A stretch of DNA of 64,000 nt, from contig CM075345.1 of the NCBI GenBank assembly GCA_037693485.1, positions 113,265,501-113,329,500 on the forward strand, given 5' to 3'. The notes beneath the pieces were generated by a model. It searched no databases and was not told the origin of the DNA. It saw only the letters and a list, made by a program, of their open reading frames with translations. The stretch is from Kitagawia praeruptora (Eukaryota > Streptophyta > Magnoliopsida > Apiales > Apiaceae). Made by a program: the position numbers and the translations under genes. Shown here piece by piece: positions 1 through 9,219 of this stretch. Each line of letters starts with the position of its first letter. The first letter of the stretch is position 1.

Positions 1-318
1 AAGTGGGTCATACACCTCTCCTTTGGTACCCATCCCAAGTGCCTCATTCATATCCTCTGTGGTGATAGTGAGATTTTTGTCTTGAATCTTGTAGTAGATG
101 ATGTACGAGGATATTGCAGAGTCAAGAGCCACCACCTCCACTGTAGCAGACTGCCAAAACGGTTCTAGAATGTCGAGATACAGAGTTGGGTTAACAGATA
201 GAGCATTCTTGATGTACGATTCAGACATCCACTTCACAAAGCACTTGAAATTGGCGTTGGGAGCTTCAACATCACTAGTTAGAGCAATGAAATTGGTGTT
301 GAACTTTACTGTTGCCAT
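1..318 (-). CDS. Accessory protein of outer Copia element, N-terminal part (runs off left edge)
   Basis: Reading leftwards from an ATG at 318-316 there are 106 codons without a stop up to the window edge. The product starts MATVKFNTNFIALTS. It shares a spaced pattern with the start of the accessory gene at 9220: a short N-terminal leader, F..(F/W), S.I..AL, PTL, FW, then IT.....AL. Both genes lie downstream of a Copia pol on the same strand, so I read this as the accessory ('env-like') gene of the outer minus-strand Copia whose pol ends at 13644; the inner Copia separates the two parts. No signal peptide or membrane segment is visible in this part. Function unknown. Homology between the two is inferred by eye. 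Confidence 0.6.
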   Translation of the reverse strand, partial: MATVKFNTNFIALTSDVEAPNANFKCFVKWMSESYIKNALSVNPTLYLDILEPFWQSATVEVVALDSAISSYIIYYKIQDKNLTITTEDMNEALGMGTKGEVYDPL

Positions 319-1069
319 TTGTGTGTGAGAGAGAGAGAAGAAATCGAAGGTTGATGAAGAAATTTAGCTTTTGCAGTTAGGGTTTCAGAGGTTTTGGGAG
401 TTTGGATGTTTGAGAAATAGAATGAAATGAATCAAATAGATGTGAAGTTGTAAACGTATGAAGTACTTGACTTCTCGATTAGATAGAAAGGCTTATTCGA
501 TAACTCAAGCAGGTAGTAGCTCACAGCTGGCAGTTATCTAACTTAGAAATAAATTTAAATTAGGTAAAATATGTTTTTATGAGTAATTCTGAATTCTGAA
601 TAAAAATCCAAAATCGGTTAAAATTCAGCGAGAATTCAGCCTTTTCAAATGATTCGAGAACTCAACTATGATATTCGAGAACTCAGCCATTAGAGAACTC
701 AGTTACCATATTCGAGAAGTCAAGAATACATCTATTCGATAACTCTAAGAGACTCTATTCGAGAACTCGAGAGTGCTCTAATGAGACTAGTTAGAGATGT
801 CGAATAGTGAACCATTCGAGAAGTCTGACTTATCGAAATATATTCATCACTCACAAAGAAAATTTAATTTTCACTATCTTTTAAAATTTACCAGCCATAT
901 TCATTGAAGAATATTCTAGTAAATTAAACAGTGATTTTCTCAAAATTTCATAGAAATTTCAAGTTAACAAGAGAATATGATTTTCCAAATATGCAACAGA
1001 TTTGAAATATTTATAAATCATATTTCAGCCAACACTTACTCCAAAAATATTAAGAATTTAGATAAAGTA
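319..1069 (-). other. Non-coding 3' internal region of outer Copia, rich in TCGA words
   Basis: No reading frame of note. Between about 470 and 845 there are around ten words of the form ATTCGAGAA, ATTCGATAACT, GTCGAATAG or TATCGAAA. The same words fill the LTR of the outer Copia at about 21840-22280, mostly in the opposite orientation. This supports assigning the stretch to that element. The inner Copia inserted at its right edge (target AAGTA, 1065-1069). Confidence 0.6.
1065..1069. repeat. Target-site duplication AAGTA, left copy
   Basis: AAGTA directly precedes the TG of the inner Copia 5' LTR. The same five bases directly follow its 3' LTR at 13601-13605. This proves both borders and a single insertion event. 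Confidence 0.95.
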
Positions 1070-1585
1070 TGTTAGAAATGATTGATGAGAACAGTGTTTG
1101 GAAGCTATAGTGACAAAACAGAGTTTAGCTGGAAGCAGTCAGAGTTTAGTTAAACACTGACTGGAAGCGCAACAGAGGTTGTTAAACTCTGTAGCGGTAT
1201 TGTCTGAAGAGTCAACAGTGTTTAAAGGTTGATGCAAGATAAGTATGGAAGCAATATCTTTGAAGATTGGAAAGCTGTCAAAGAGATTGAGTTGACTTGG
1301 AAGACTGGAGCAATCGTGATTGATATCAATTGTATAGCTTGATTATAGGAGAATCAGTTATTGATTGTACGAAGCTGTATGTTCTATAAATACAGTTAGG
1401 TTAACCCTAGAAGGGTAATCGAACATTGAAAAATTCATTGATTGTAACCTAAGCAGCTCTCTGTGATATTTTACATCACTGAGAGAGGAATTGTTAATTC
1501 CAAACAGTTTTAAAGTATTAAACAGTGTGTTCTTGTTAAGTTACTCATTCAATATTTGATTAACTATTGTGAATTCGGCCAAACA
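1070..1585 (+). repeat. 5' LTR of inner Copia
   Basis: Begins TGTTAG and ends AAACA (TG...CA). Identical to 13085-13600 except one base. Contains six copies of the word AAACWCTG or its reverse complement in both orientations and a TATA box at 1385. Confidence 0.97.
1385..1392 (+). promoter_or_regulatory. TATA box in 5' LTR of inner Copia
   Basis: TATAAATA sits about 200 bp before the LTR end, as expected for the U3/R promoter of an LTR retrotransposon. The 3' LTR has the same box at 13400-13407. Confidence 0.7.
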
Positions 1586-1587
1586 AG

Positions 1588-1600
1588 TGGTATCAGAGCC
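1588..1600 (+). other. Primer binding site, initiator tRNA-Met type
   Basis: TGGTATCAGAGCC lies two bases after the 5' LTR. It is complementary to the 3' end of plant initiator methionine tRNA, the usual minus-strand primer of Copia elements. Confidence 0.9.
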
Positions 1601-1648
1601 TAATCTGTTACTTTATTACAGTTAAAGATCCAAACACAATAGTAATCA

Positions 1649-2536
1649 ATGGCAGAGATACCTCCACCAACTGAGAAAACCCCTACTACTGTTAGTAGGT
1701 ATGAAACAATAAGGGTTCCTATACTTAGGCCATCAGAGTATGCAATCTGGAAGGTAAAGATGACCATGTTTCTGGAAGCCACAGATCCAGAATATCTTGA
1801 TAGAATATATGAAGGTCCTCACAAGCCTACAAAATTATCTGCTGCTGCTGCTGGTGAGGAATCAAAGGTCATTCCAAAAGAAAAGAAAGATCTAACTGCT
1901 GAGGATCTTTCATCCATTGCAAAGGATGCAAAAGTGAGACATTTACTTCACAGTGCATTAGACAATGTTATGTCTAATAAAGTGATTAACTGCACAACTG
2001 CAAAGGAAATATGGGATGCACTTGAGGTTAGGTGTCAAGGAACTCCTGCAATCAAGAAAAACAGAAGAAACATACTCACTCAGGAGTATGAGCACTTTGA
2101 GGCAAAGTCTGAAGAAACCATGACAGAAACATTTGACAGATTCTGTAAACTGCTCAATGATTTTTCATTGGTTAACAAAGAGTATGATTTAGAAGATTCA
2201 AATCTCAAGTTTCTTCTCTCTCTACCCGAAAAGTGGGATGTGAAAACAACCACTATAAGAGATAATTATGAACTTGGTGAAACAGAGATTGATGAAATTT
2301 ATGGACTGCTCAAAACCCATGAATTGGAATTGGAGCAGAGAAACAAAAGATCTAGTAGAAAGTCAAAGTCTGTTGCTCTTAAGGTTGAGGAGAAACCATC
2401 AAAGAAGGAAGCATCAAGGAGAAAGGCAAAAGGAAAAGCTTTAATCATACACTCAGAAAGTGAGTCATCAAACACTGATGTTGACTCAAACGCAGATGGA
2501 TCATCCGATTCTGAAGATGATGAAGAGATGATGTAA
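1649..2536 (+). CDS. gag: Gag, N-terminal part (inner Copia)
   Basis: 295-residue frame starting with an ATG about 50 bp after the primer site. It holds the Copia gag capsid-type region (W..K...L at about residues 30-40, IW..L, LT.EYE.F, a TETFDRF motif and LL.LP..W near 180-200), then a Lys/Ser-rich and acidic tail. The frame ends at TAA (2534-2536) and continues in the same frame with ATG at 2537, so this is one gag split by a single stop. The counterpart in the outer Copia (20071-21222) has the same domain order. The protein would form the virus-like particle shell in the cytoplasm. Confidence 0.9.
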   Translation: MAEIPPPTEKTPTTVSRYETIRVPILRPSEYAIWKVKMTMFLEATDPEYLDRIYEGPHKPTKLSAAAAGEESKVIPKEKKDLTAEDLSSIAKDAKVRHLLHSALDNVMSNKVINCTTAKEIWDALEVRCQGTPAIKKNRRNILTQEYEHFEAKSEETMTETFDRFCKLLNDFSLVNKEYDLEDSNLKFLLSLPEKWDVKTTTIRDNYELGETEIDEIYGLLKTHELELEQRNKRSSRKSKSVALKVEEKPSKKEASRRKAKGKALIIHSESESSNTDVDSNADGSSDSEDDEEMM

Positions 2537-3886
2537 ATGGCTGCATTGATGGTAAAGACCTTCAAGAAGATGGGATACAAGAACTTCAAGAAGGGAAAGA
2601 GATTCTCCAGGGACTACTCAAAGTCTGACAAGAAGAATTTCAAGAAATCTGAGGGAAAGGACTTCAAATCTGGTAATAAAGATAAGTCTGAAATTCAATG
2701 CTACAAGTGTAAGGAGATGGGTCACTATGCTCCTGAGTGCAAGAAGGGTAAAACTGAAAAGGCACTCTACACCAAAGGCAGAGATTGGGCAGACACTTCA
2801 GATTCAGATGAGGAAGTCAACTATGCTCTCATGGCTACTACTCAGACTGAAAATGATGATCTCAAGGTACCCCCAACTACCTATGCTTATAACACTGATA
2901 ATATAACTGAATTGAGAATCTATCTTAAAGCATTGCATATCAATTATAGGGATCAGACTTTAGAAAATGAGAGGATAAAGACTGAGTGCTCTCAACTTAA
3001 AGAGAGAAATAAACTTGTTGAGGAACAGCTAGAGAACATGAATAAAGTTCAAAAAGAGAGAGATGATGCAGTGTTTATTGAACAGGAGTTGCTAGGTAAG
3101 TATAAGCAACTAGAATCTGAATTGGAGGATACTAAACACATCATTAAAACTTGGACACACTCTGGTAAAGACACTCAAGAAGTGTTTCAGTCAGATACAG
3201 TAGGTCTAGGTTACTCTGAGGGAGATGAACTTAGATTTGAAAATCAGGTAAAAGTTAGACCACATCGTTCATCTGAAGGTAATGTCATGGGAACAGGTGG
3301 ACCTAAGACTGAAGCACAGAAAAAGGCTGTTAAAGAGTCATATGCTAAAACTTTTGTTAAAGAGGCTAACATTGGTTTAATGACAGATAAACAACTCAAG
3401 CATAAGCTTAAGGAGATAAAATCTGTCAACAAACAGAGATTGCCTAAGAAAAACAAAAATGGAAAGGTAGGCATAACATCAGGAATTAAGCCAATGCTTG
3501 CTTCATTAGCTCCTAGAAAAACATGCTTTAATTGTGGTAGCACTAATCATCTTGCTAGTTTCTGCAGTAAGAATAAGAACATTAATTCTTTACCCTCTAA
3601 AACTGTAGTGAAGAGTGATTATGTGAGAACAAGACCACAGACTTTATGTAAACACTGTGGAAGTACATGGCATTCTATTTACACTTGCAGAGATTATCAT
3701 GCTATTTACTATAATTACTATGAACCCAAACCAAATTTGAAATGGGTTAAAGTAAACTCTGCAAATGTAAACTCTGAAAAAGTTAGCTTAAACTCTGATA
3801 ATGTGAATTCCGCTGCAAAAGCTAACAGAATTAAGAAAGCCAAAGGATCCAAGCAAGTCTGGATCCTTAAAACTAACAATCAGTGA
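2537..3886 (+). CDS. gag: Gag, C-terminal part with zinc knuckles (inner Copia)
   Basis: 449 codons in the same frame as the preceding gag part, separated only by the TAA at 2534. The start is basic (KKGKRFSRDYSK), followed by a CCHC knuckle CYKCKEMGHYAPEC near residue 53, a long coiled coil (about residues 125-205, Glu/Lys/Leu-rich), and two more knuckle-like motifs CFNCGSTNHLASFC and CKHCGSTWHSIYTC near 330-375. The tail repeats VNS/LNS units because the word AAACTCTG recurs there. It ends at TGA (3884-3886). The protease frame continues in another frame. The role is nucleic-acid binding and particle assembly. Confidence 0.88.
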   Translation: MAALMVKTFKKMGYKNFKKGKRFSRDYSKSDKKNFKKSEGKDFKSGNKDKSEIQCYKCKEMGHYAPECKKGKTEKALYTKGRDWADTSDSDEEVNYALMATTQTENDDLKVPPTTYAYNTDNITELRIYLKALHINYRDQTLENERIKTECSQLKERNKLVEEQLENMNKVQKERDDAVFIEQELLGKYKQLESELEDTKHIIKTWTHSGKDTQEVFQSDTVGLGYSEGDELRFENQVKVRPHRSSEGNVMGTGGPKTEAQKKAVKESYAKTFVKEANIGLMTDKQLKHKLKEIKSVNKQRLPKKNKNGKVGITSGIKPMLASLAPRKTCFNCGSTNHLASFCSKNKNINSLPSKTVVKSDYVRTRPQTLCKHCGSTWHSIYTCRDYHAIYYNYYEPKPNLKWVKVNSANVNSEKVSLNSDNVNSAAKANRIKKAKGSKQVWILKTNNQ

Positions 3887-3896
3887 TTGTTTGTGA

Positions 3897-6800
3897 TTGC
3901 AGGGCACCAGGGTGAGTACCCTAGTTGTGGACAGTGGATGTTCAGGACACATGACTGGAAATAAAGCCCTGCTATCAGAGTATGAGGAGAAGGCTGGCCC
4001 AAAAGTTTCCTATGGAGATGGCAACATAGGACATACTCTGGGATATGGCAACATTAATCTTGGAAATGTCATCATCACAAATGTAGCTCTGGTTCCAGGA
4101 CTCAAGCATGATCTGCTATCTGTGAGTCAAATCTGTGACAGAGGATATCATGTGGATTTTCAGCCTGAATATTGTCAAGTGATCAGCAAATCTACAGGGA
4201 AAGTTGCTCTAGTTGGAAACAGACACAATAACATCTATGAAATTAAATTGTCAACAAACACTGATGGCAAAGCAGTGTGTCTGTCAACAAGAATGTCCAG
4301 TGAGGAGAGTTGGAAGTGGCACAAGAAACTCTCTCATTTGAACCTGAACAACATCAATGAGCTAATAAAGAATGATCTTGTGAGAGGTTTACCAAAGTCC
4401 TTGTTGAATGTAGAAGGACTGTGTGATTCTTGTCAAAAGGCTAAACAGAGAAAAGCCTCCTTCAAAAGCAAATCTGAGTCTTCAATTGTTGATCCTTATC
4501 ATCTACTACATGTTGATCTTTTTGGTCCAGTGAATGTGATGTCTCTTGGAAAGAAGAAATATGCTCTAGTCATTGTTGATGAATATACCAGGTACACATG
4601 GGTATATTTTCTTGCAAAGAAGGATGAAACTGCATTAACACTGACTGAACATATATTACAACTGGAAAAAGGGTCAGAAAATCAAGTGAAGATAATCAGA
4701 AGTGACAATGGAACTGAGTTCAGGAATTCATCAATGGAAGAATTTTGCAAGAGTAAAGGGATAAAACAAGAGTTTTCTGCACCTGGCACTCCACAACAAA
4801 ATGGTGTAGTGGAGAGGAAGAACAGAACCTTGATAGAAGCTGCCAGAACCGTGCTAGATGAAGCAAAGTTGCCAACATATTTCTGGGCAGAAGCAGTTCA
4901 AACTGCTTGTTTTACTCAAAATGCAACACTGATCAACAAGCATGGTAAAACACCATATGAAATGGTGAAGAAGAAGAAGCCAAATCTAAAATATTTTCAT
5001 ATTTTTGGATGCAAATGCTTTGTGTTGAAGACTCATCCTGAACAGTTGACCAAATTTGACCTAAAGGCAGATGAAGGAATTTTTGTTGGCTATCCACTGT
5101 CAACTAAAGCATTCAGAGTTTATAATCTGAGAACCAGAGTGATCATGGAATCAATTCATGTGTCATTTGATGACAAGAAAATAACTGGACTTGAAGAAGT
5201 AAATGAACATGATCAACTGCACTTTGAAAATGAAGATTTATTCTCTGAAAAAGTAAACTCTGATCAGACTGATTTGACAAACTCTGTTGATCTAAACTCT
5301 GAACCTCTACTGGTAAATACTGAAGAAACTCTTCAATCAGAAACAAGGGAAGAACCAGTTGAGGGGGAGCATGAAGAATCACATCAAAGTGATAATTCAA
5401 ACACTGAAAGTGACTCAGTTGATGATTCTGAATCAAACTCTGTTGATTCAAACTCTGTTGATAATTCTGAGAAGTCACATTCAGGGGGAGCATCAGAAAA
5501 TGAAGAAAGGCACCAAGAAAATCAGGAGAGCATGGATCAAGGGGGAGGATCACATGATGACAGAAGCAATCTGCCTTCTGCAAGAAAATGGACTAAATCT
5601 CACACACCTGATTTGATTATTGGTGATCCTGATGCAAAAGTAAGGACAAGAAGTGCAACAACAAATGAATGTCTGTTTCATGCATTCTTGTCACAATCTG
5701 AGCCAAAGAAAGTGGAAGAAGCTCTTAAAGATGCTGACTGGATAACAGCAATGCAAGAAGAGCTAAATGAATTTGAAAGAAATGAAGTGTGGACACTTGT
5801 ACCAAGGCCCAAGAATAGATCCATTGTTGGTACTAAATGGGTTTTCAGGAATAAAACTGGCAGTGAGGGTGTTATCACAAGGAACAAGGCAAGACTGGTT
5901 GCAAAAGGCTATTCACAACAAGAAGGAATAGACTATAATGAAACATTTGCTCCAGTGGCAAGATTGGAGGCAATCAGAATCTTTCTTGCATATGCCTCTC
6001 ATAAGAAATTCAAAGTGTTTCAGATGGATGTAAAAAGTGCATTTTTGAATGGAAAACTTGAAGAAGAAGTGTTTGTGGAACAACCACCAGGTTTTGTAGA
6101 TCCAAAATATCCAGACTATGTCTACAGATTAGACAAGGCACTCTATGGACTTAAGCAGGCACCAAGGGCATGGTATGAAACCCTTGCCAAATTTCTACTA
6201 GAAAGTGGATTTCACAGAGGTACTATTGACAAAACTCTGTTTTACTTCCAAACTGGTAGTGACTTGCTTTTAGTTCAGATATATGTAGATGACATCATTT
6301 TTGGATCTACTAATGATAAACTCTGTAAGAAGTTTGCCAAACTCATGCAGTCAAGATATCAAATGAGTATGATGGGAGAGCTTAGTTATTTTCTAGGCCT
6401 ACAGGTGAAGCAAACAGATGATGGAATTTTTATAAATCAAGCAAAATATACCAGAAACCTTCTCAAGAAATTTGGTATGCTTGATTGTTCATCTGCAACA
6501 ACTCCCATGGCAACTGCAACAAAATTGGACAAAGATGCAGGGTCATCAGTAGATATGACAAGTTACAGAGGAATGATTGGTTCTTTACTCTATTTGACAG
6601 CTAGTAGACCTGATATCATGTATGCAACTTGTTTGTGTGCAAGATTCCAGGCAGATCCAAGAGAACCACATTTAACAGCAGTAAAGAGGATATTTAAGTA
6701 CCTCAAGGGCACTATAACTTTGGGGCTGTGGTATCCAAGAGAATCAGAGTTTAAACTTCTTGGTTACTCTGATGCAGACTTTGCTGGATGTAAGATAGAC

Positions 6801-7226
6801 AGAAAAAGCACCAGTGGAAGTTGTCAATTTCTGGGTGACAGACTTGTTTCCTGGTACAGCAAGAAACAGAAGTCAATATCTACATCTACAGCTGAAGCAG
6901 AATATATTGCTGCTGGTAGCTGTTGTGCACAGATTTTATGGATGAAGAATCAACTGCTGGATTATGGATTAAGGTATACTAAGATACCTATTTACTGTGA
7001 TAATCAAAGTGCTATTGCAATGACAGGTAATCCAGTGCAACATTCAATGACAAAGCACATCAGCATAAGGTATCACTTCATCAGAGAGCATGTAGAGGAA
7101 GGCAACATTGAGCTTCACTTTGTGTCTACAGAACAACAACTTGCAGATATCTTCACCAAGCCATTGAGTGAAGCTACATTTACAAGACTGGTCAATGAAC
7201 TAGGAATGGTCTCTAGTTTTGACTAG
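3897..7226 (+). CDS. pol: Pol polyprotein: protease, integrase, RT, RNase H (inner Copia)
   Basis: 1109 codons. Domains in order: aspartic protease with DSGCSGHMTG near residue 13; GAG-pre-integrase WHKKLSHLN near 140 followed by the CxxC of the integrase zinc finger; integrase core with DLFGP, SDNGTEF and a QQNGVVERKN glutamate (about 200-330); an acidic Ser/Asn linker with repeated NSV units (450-560); reverse transcriptase with YVDDIIFGS near 795; RNase H with AEAEY and DNQSAI (about 960-1060). This is Copia order. The first codon of the open stretch is TTG (3897); TGA at 3894 closes it upstream, and gag ends in a different frame at 3886, so how gag and pol are joined is unclear. The rest is unbroken. 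Confidence 0.95.
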   Translation: MQGTRVSTLVVDSGCSGHMTGNKALLSEYEEKAGPKVSYGDGNIGHTLGYGNINLGNVIITNVALVPGLKHDLLSVSQICDRGYHVDFQPEYCQVISKSTGKVALVGNRHNNIYEIKLSTNTDGKAVCLSTRMSSEESWKWHKKLSHLNLNNINELIKNDLVRGLPKSLLNVEGLCDSCQKAKQRKASFKSKSESSIVDPYHLLHVDLFGPVNVMSLGKKKYALVIVDEYTRYTWVYFLAKKDETALTLTEHILQLEKGSENQVKIIRSDNGTEFRNSSMEEFCKSKGIKQEFSAPGTPQQNGVVERKNRTLIEAARTVLDEAKLPTYFWAEAVQTACFTQNATLINKHGKTPYEMVKKKKPNLKYFHIFGCKCFVLKTHPEQLTKFDLKADEGIFVGYPLSTKAFRVYNLRTRVIMESIHVSFDDKKITGLEEVNEHDQLHFENEDLFSEKVNSDQTDLTNSVDLNSEPLLVNTEETLQSETREEPVEGEHEESHQSDNSNTESDSVDDSESNSVDSNSVDNSEKSHSGGASENEERHQENQESMDQGGGSHDDRSNLPSARKWTKSHTPDLIIGDPDAKVRTRSATTNECLFHAFLSQSEPKKVEEALKDADWITAMQEELNEFERNEVWTLVPRPKNRSIVGTKWVFRNKTGSEGVITRNKARLVAKGYSQQEGIDYNETFAPVARLEAIRIFLAYASHKKFKVFQMDVKSAFLNGKLEEEVFVEQPPGFVDPKYPDYVYRLDKALYGLKQAPRAWYETLAKFLLESGFHRGTIDKTLFYFQTGSDLLLVQIYVDDIIFGSTNDKLCKKFAKLMQSRYQMSMMGELSYFLGLQVKQTDDGIFINQAKYTRNLLKKFGMLDCSSATTPMATATKLDKDAGSSVDMTSYRGMIGSLLYLTASRPDIMYATCLCARFQADPREPHLTAVKRIFKYLKGTITLGLWYPRESEFKLLGYSDADFAGCKIDRKSTSGSCQFLGDRLVSWYSKKQKSISTSTAEAEYIAAGSCCAQILWMKNQLLDYGLRYTKIPIYCDNQSAIAMTGNPVQHSMTKHISIRYHFIREHVEEGNIELHFVSTEQQLADIFTKPLSEATFTRLVNELGMVSSFD

Positions 7227-9219
7227 AGATGTTGGTTAGACTCAAAAACTTATTGCTCATGTTATTCAAATTGTTAAGTGCTATGTGAACCTTAGTATTA
7301 AACTCTGTTCTGCATGCTTATGTTTAAAACTTGTTAAACTCTGTCAGCATGTCTGTCTGTTAAACACTGTTAATATGTTGGATACACTCAGTGAATTCAG
7401 AATTGATTATTGTCTGAATGAAAACACCAATGAAGAAAAATGTATGAAGCATGATTCTCAGTAAATAAATCATGATTCTTTCTGAGTCACTGTAATCTAA
7501 TCAGACTTTGTGCAGTAAATCAACACAGCATGATACTGTTTCATATTTATAGCATCTCTTAGTTTATTCAGTCCTAAACTCTGAGTCTATGAATATTGTG
7601 TGTATTGCCTCTCATAAATAATTTTGGTTATTGATGAACTCTAAACTCTGATTAGTGACATTCTGTTTCCAAAGGTATGGTTCTTGATGATTCCTTGTTT
7701 GTACTTGTGAAAACTATAAAACGTGAGATGTGTCATTGATTAGTTTGGTGAGTTCAGATTCATGTCTACACCCTGTGAGAGTTTGAGCCAAATTAGTGAT
7801 TGATACATTTTCTATCAATCAGTATTTATTGTAGTGAGATATTCATCAGGAAGTATGTTTCTCTAGAACTTGTATTAAACCATTTTGAGACTACATGATA
7901 TGTGTGTGCATGAAAATGATAAAGGCAATAGGATTCACCATTTCTTCAAACACTGTTCAAAATTCTTTTGAACTTTGTTCAAACACTGTATAAACACTGT
8001 TCATAATTTCCATCCTTAGTAAACCTCCTTGAGCCTTATTAACTGCTCATTTTTCTTATACTCTGAAGTGTTAAGAGCAGTTATATATTTTTTCTTTTCT
8101 CAAGCAAATGAGTGTTTCTCAAGAAAAGAAAAGTTTACTCAGTATATATGCAAAATAAAAAAAAATAAAAATAAAAAAGAAAAAAAAAGACGTATATACT
8201 GATCTTGTACTAACATTGTGACTGAACACTTTGTTCTATTAAAATGTTCAGCTTGAACTCACTCATGAATAAAACATCTCTTTTCATCTGTTTGATCTTA
8301 CTCCATTTAAACCCTGAATAAAGTCCTTTTGATTGGTGCATACATGTATTCAAAGTAGTGTAGAATTGGTGGACATTCAAGCATATGGTAGATTCTGCTA
8401 TTTCTGATTGAATGTGAGTGTAAACACTTCACCTAAACACTTGTGTGTTTGAGAGTTTTGTGAGATTATCCAGTTCATGACTGTTATTCACTGAATGATA
8501 CTCTGATTTCCATCTCTTGATCTTTTTGTCTTCAAAGACTGTGTGCTTACTTGGATAATCATGGACATCAAAGGAAATAGAAGTTTTCAGATTTCTGTAT
8601 TATAGTAACTACAGAGTTTAGCATTCATCAAACAATCAGTATTTAATATGAGAGTTTGTGCATTCAGTGTTTATTGATTTTTGTTATGGATTTTATGAAA
8701 TATTAGATGCTCTAAAAATTGATTTTATTAAACTCTGCTTCACACACACTGATACTCACAACTGTGCAATTTTTGAAAGGGTTTTAGTGATAAAGTTGGA
8801 AAATTGATAAACACTGTTGAGTTGTGTTAAGTACTCTAAGGTACAGTTTCATTTAGGTGATTTGACTATTTTGGAGTAATTGAGGTAGTTGACAACTGTT
8901 AAATAGTGTAAGTGTCGTGATTATAGGAATGACAGCGGTAATTATTAAGTGATCCATTGGTTGTTTGACACGTGTCCCATGATAGTGTCCCACTCACACA
9001 TTACTCTACAACAGTTGCGCACTTTTACTAAATAAACGATTGAGTTTTAATTTTACTCTAATCGTCTTTAGTCTCTCACTCCATATCGATTCACATTCAC
9101 CCACTCACAGTTACTTGCATAATCATTCACTTTCAAAATTCTCATATACTCTTCTTCACATTTTGGTAAACACTTACCGTACATCTTCTTTCTAAATCTC
9201 TTAGTATTGTATCTTACTA
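7227..9219 (+). other. Non-coding gap between pol and accessory gene (inner Copia)
   Basis: No reading frame of note over 2 kb. About eleven AAACTCTG/AAACACTG words occur, nearly all in sense orientation. An A-rich stretch lies at 8153-8190 and a G-box at 8969. Just before the accessory ATG there is a pyrimidine-rich stretch ending in TTAG (about 9190-9202) that could serve as a splice acceptor. Confidence 0.7.
8969..8974 (+). promoter_or_regulatory. G-box/ABRE-like CACGTG upstream of accessory gene
   Basis: GACACGTGTCCC contains CACGTG and the ABRE core ACGTGTC, 250 bp before the ATG at 9220. An AT-rich AATAAACG stretch follows near 9030. It may be part of an internal promoter for the accessory gene; short sites like this also arise by chance. 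Confidence 0.35.

Noticed and set aside
98..328. Plus-strand open frame of 76 codons
   Set aside because: It lies opposite the better minus-strand frame (318-1) that resembles the accessory gene at 9220.
3091..3904. Perfect splice donor AG|GTAAGT in gag (3096) joined to the acceptor-like CAG at 3901
   Set aside because: The donor is in phase 1 and would join to pol out of frame, so this intron would not restore pol.
5143..5583. Minus-strand frame opposite the pol linker
   Set aside because: Shadow of the acidic sense linker; composition is the complement of the Asp/Glu/Ser codons.
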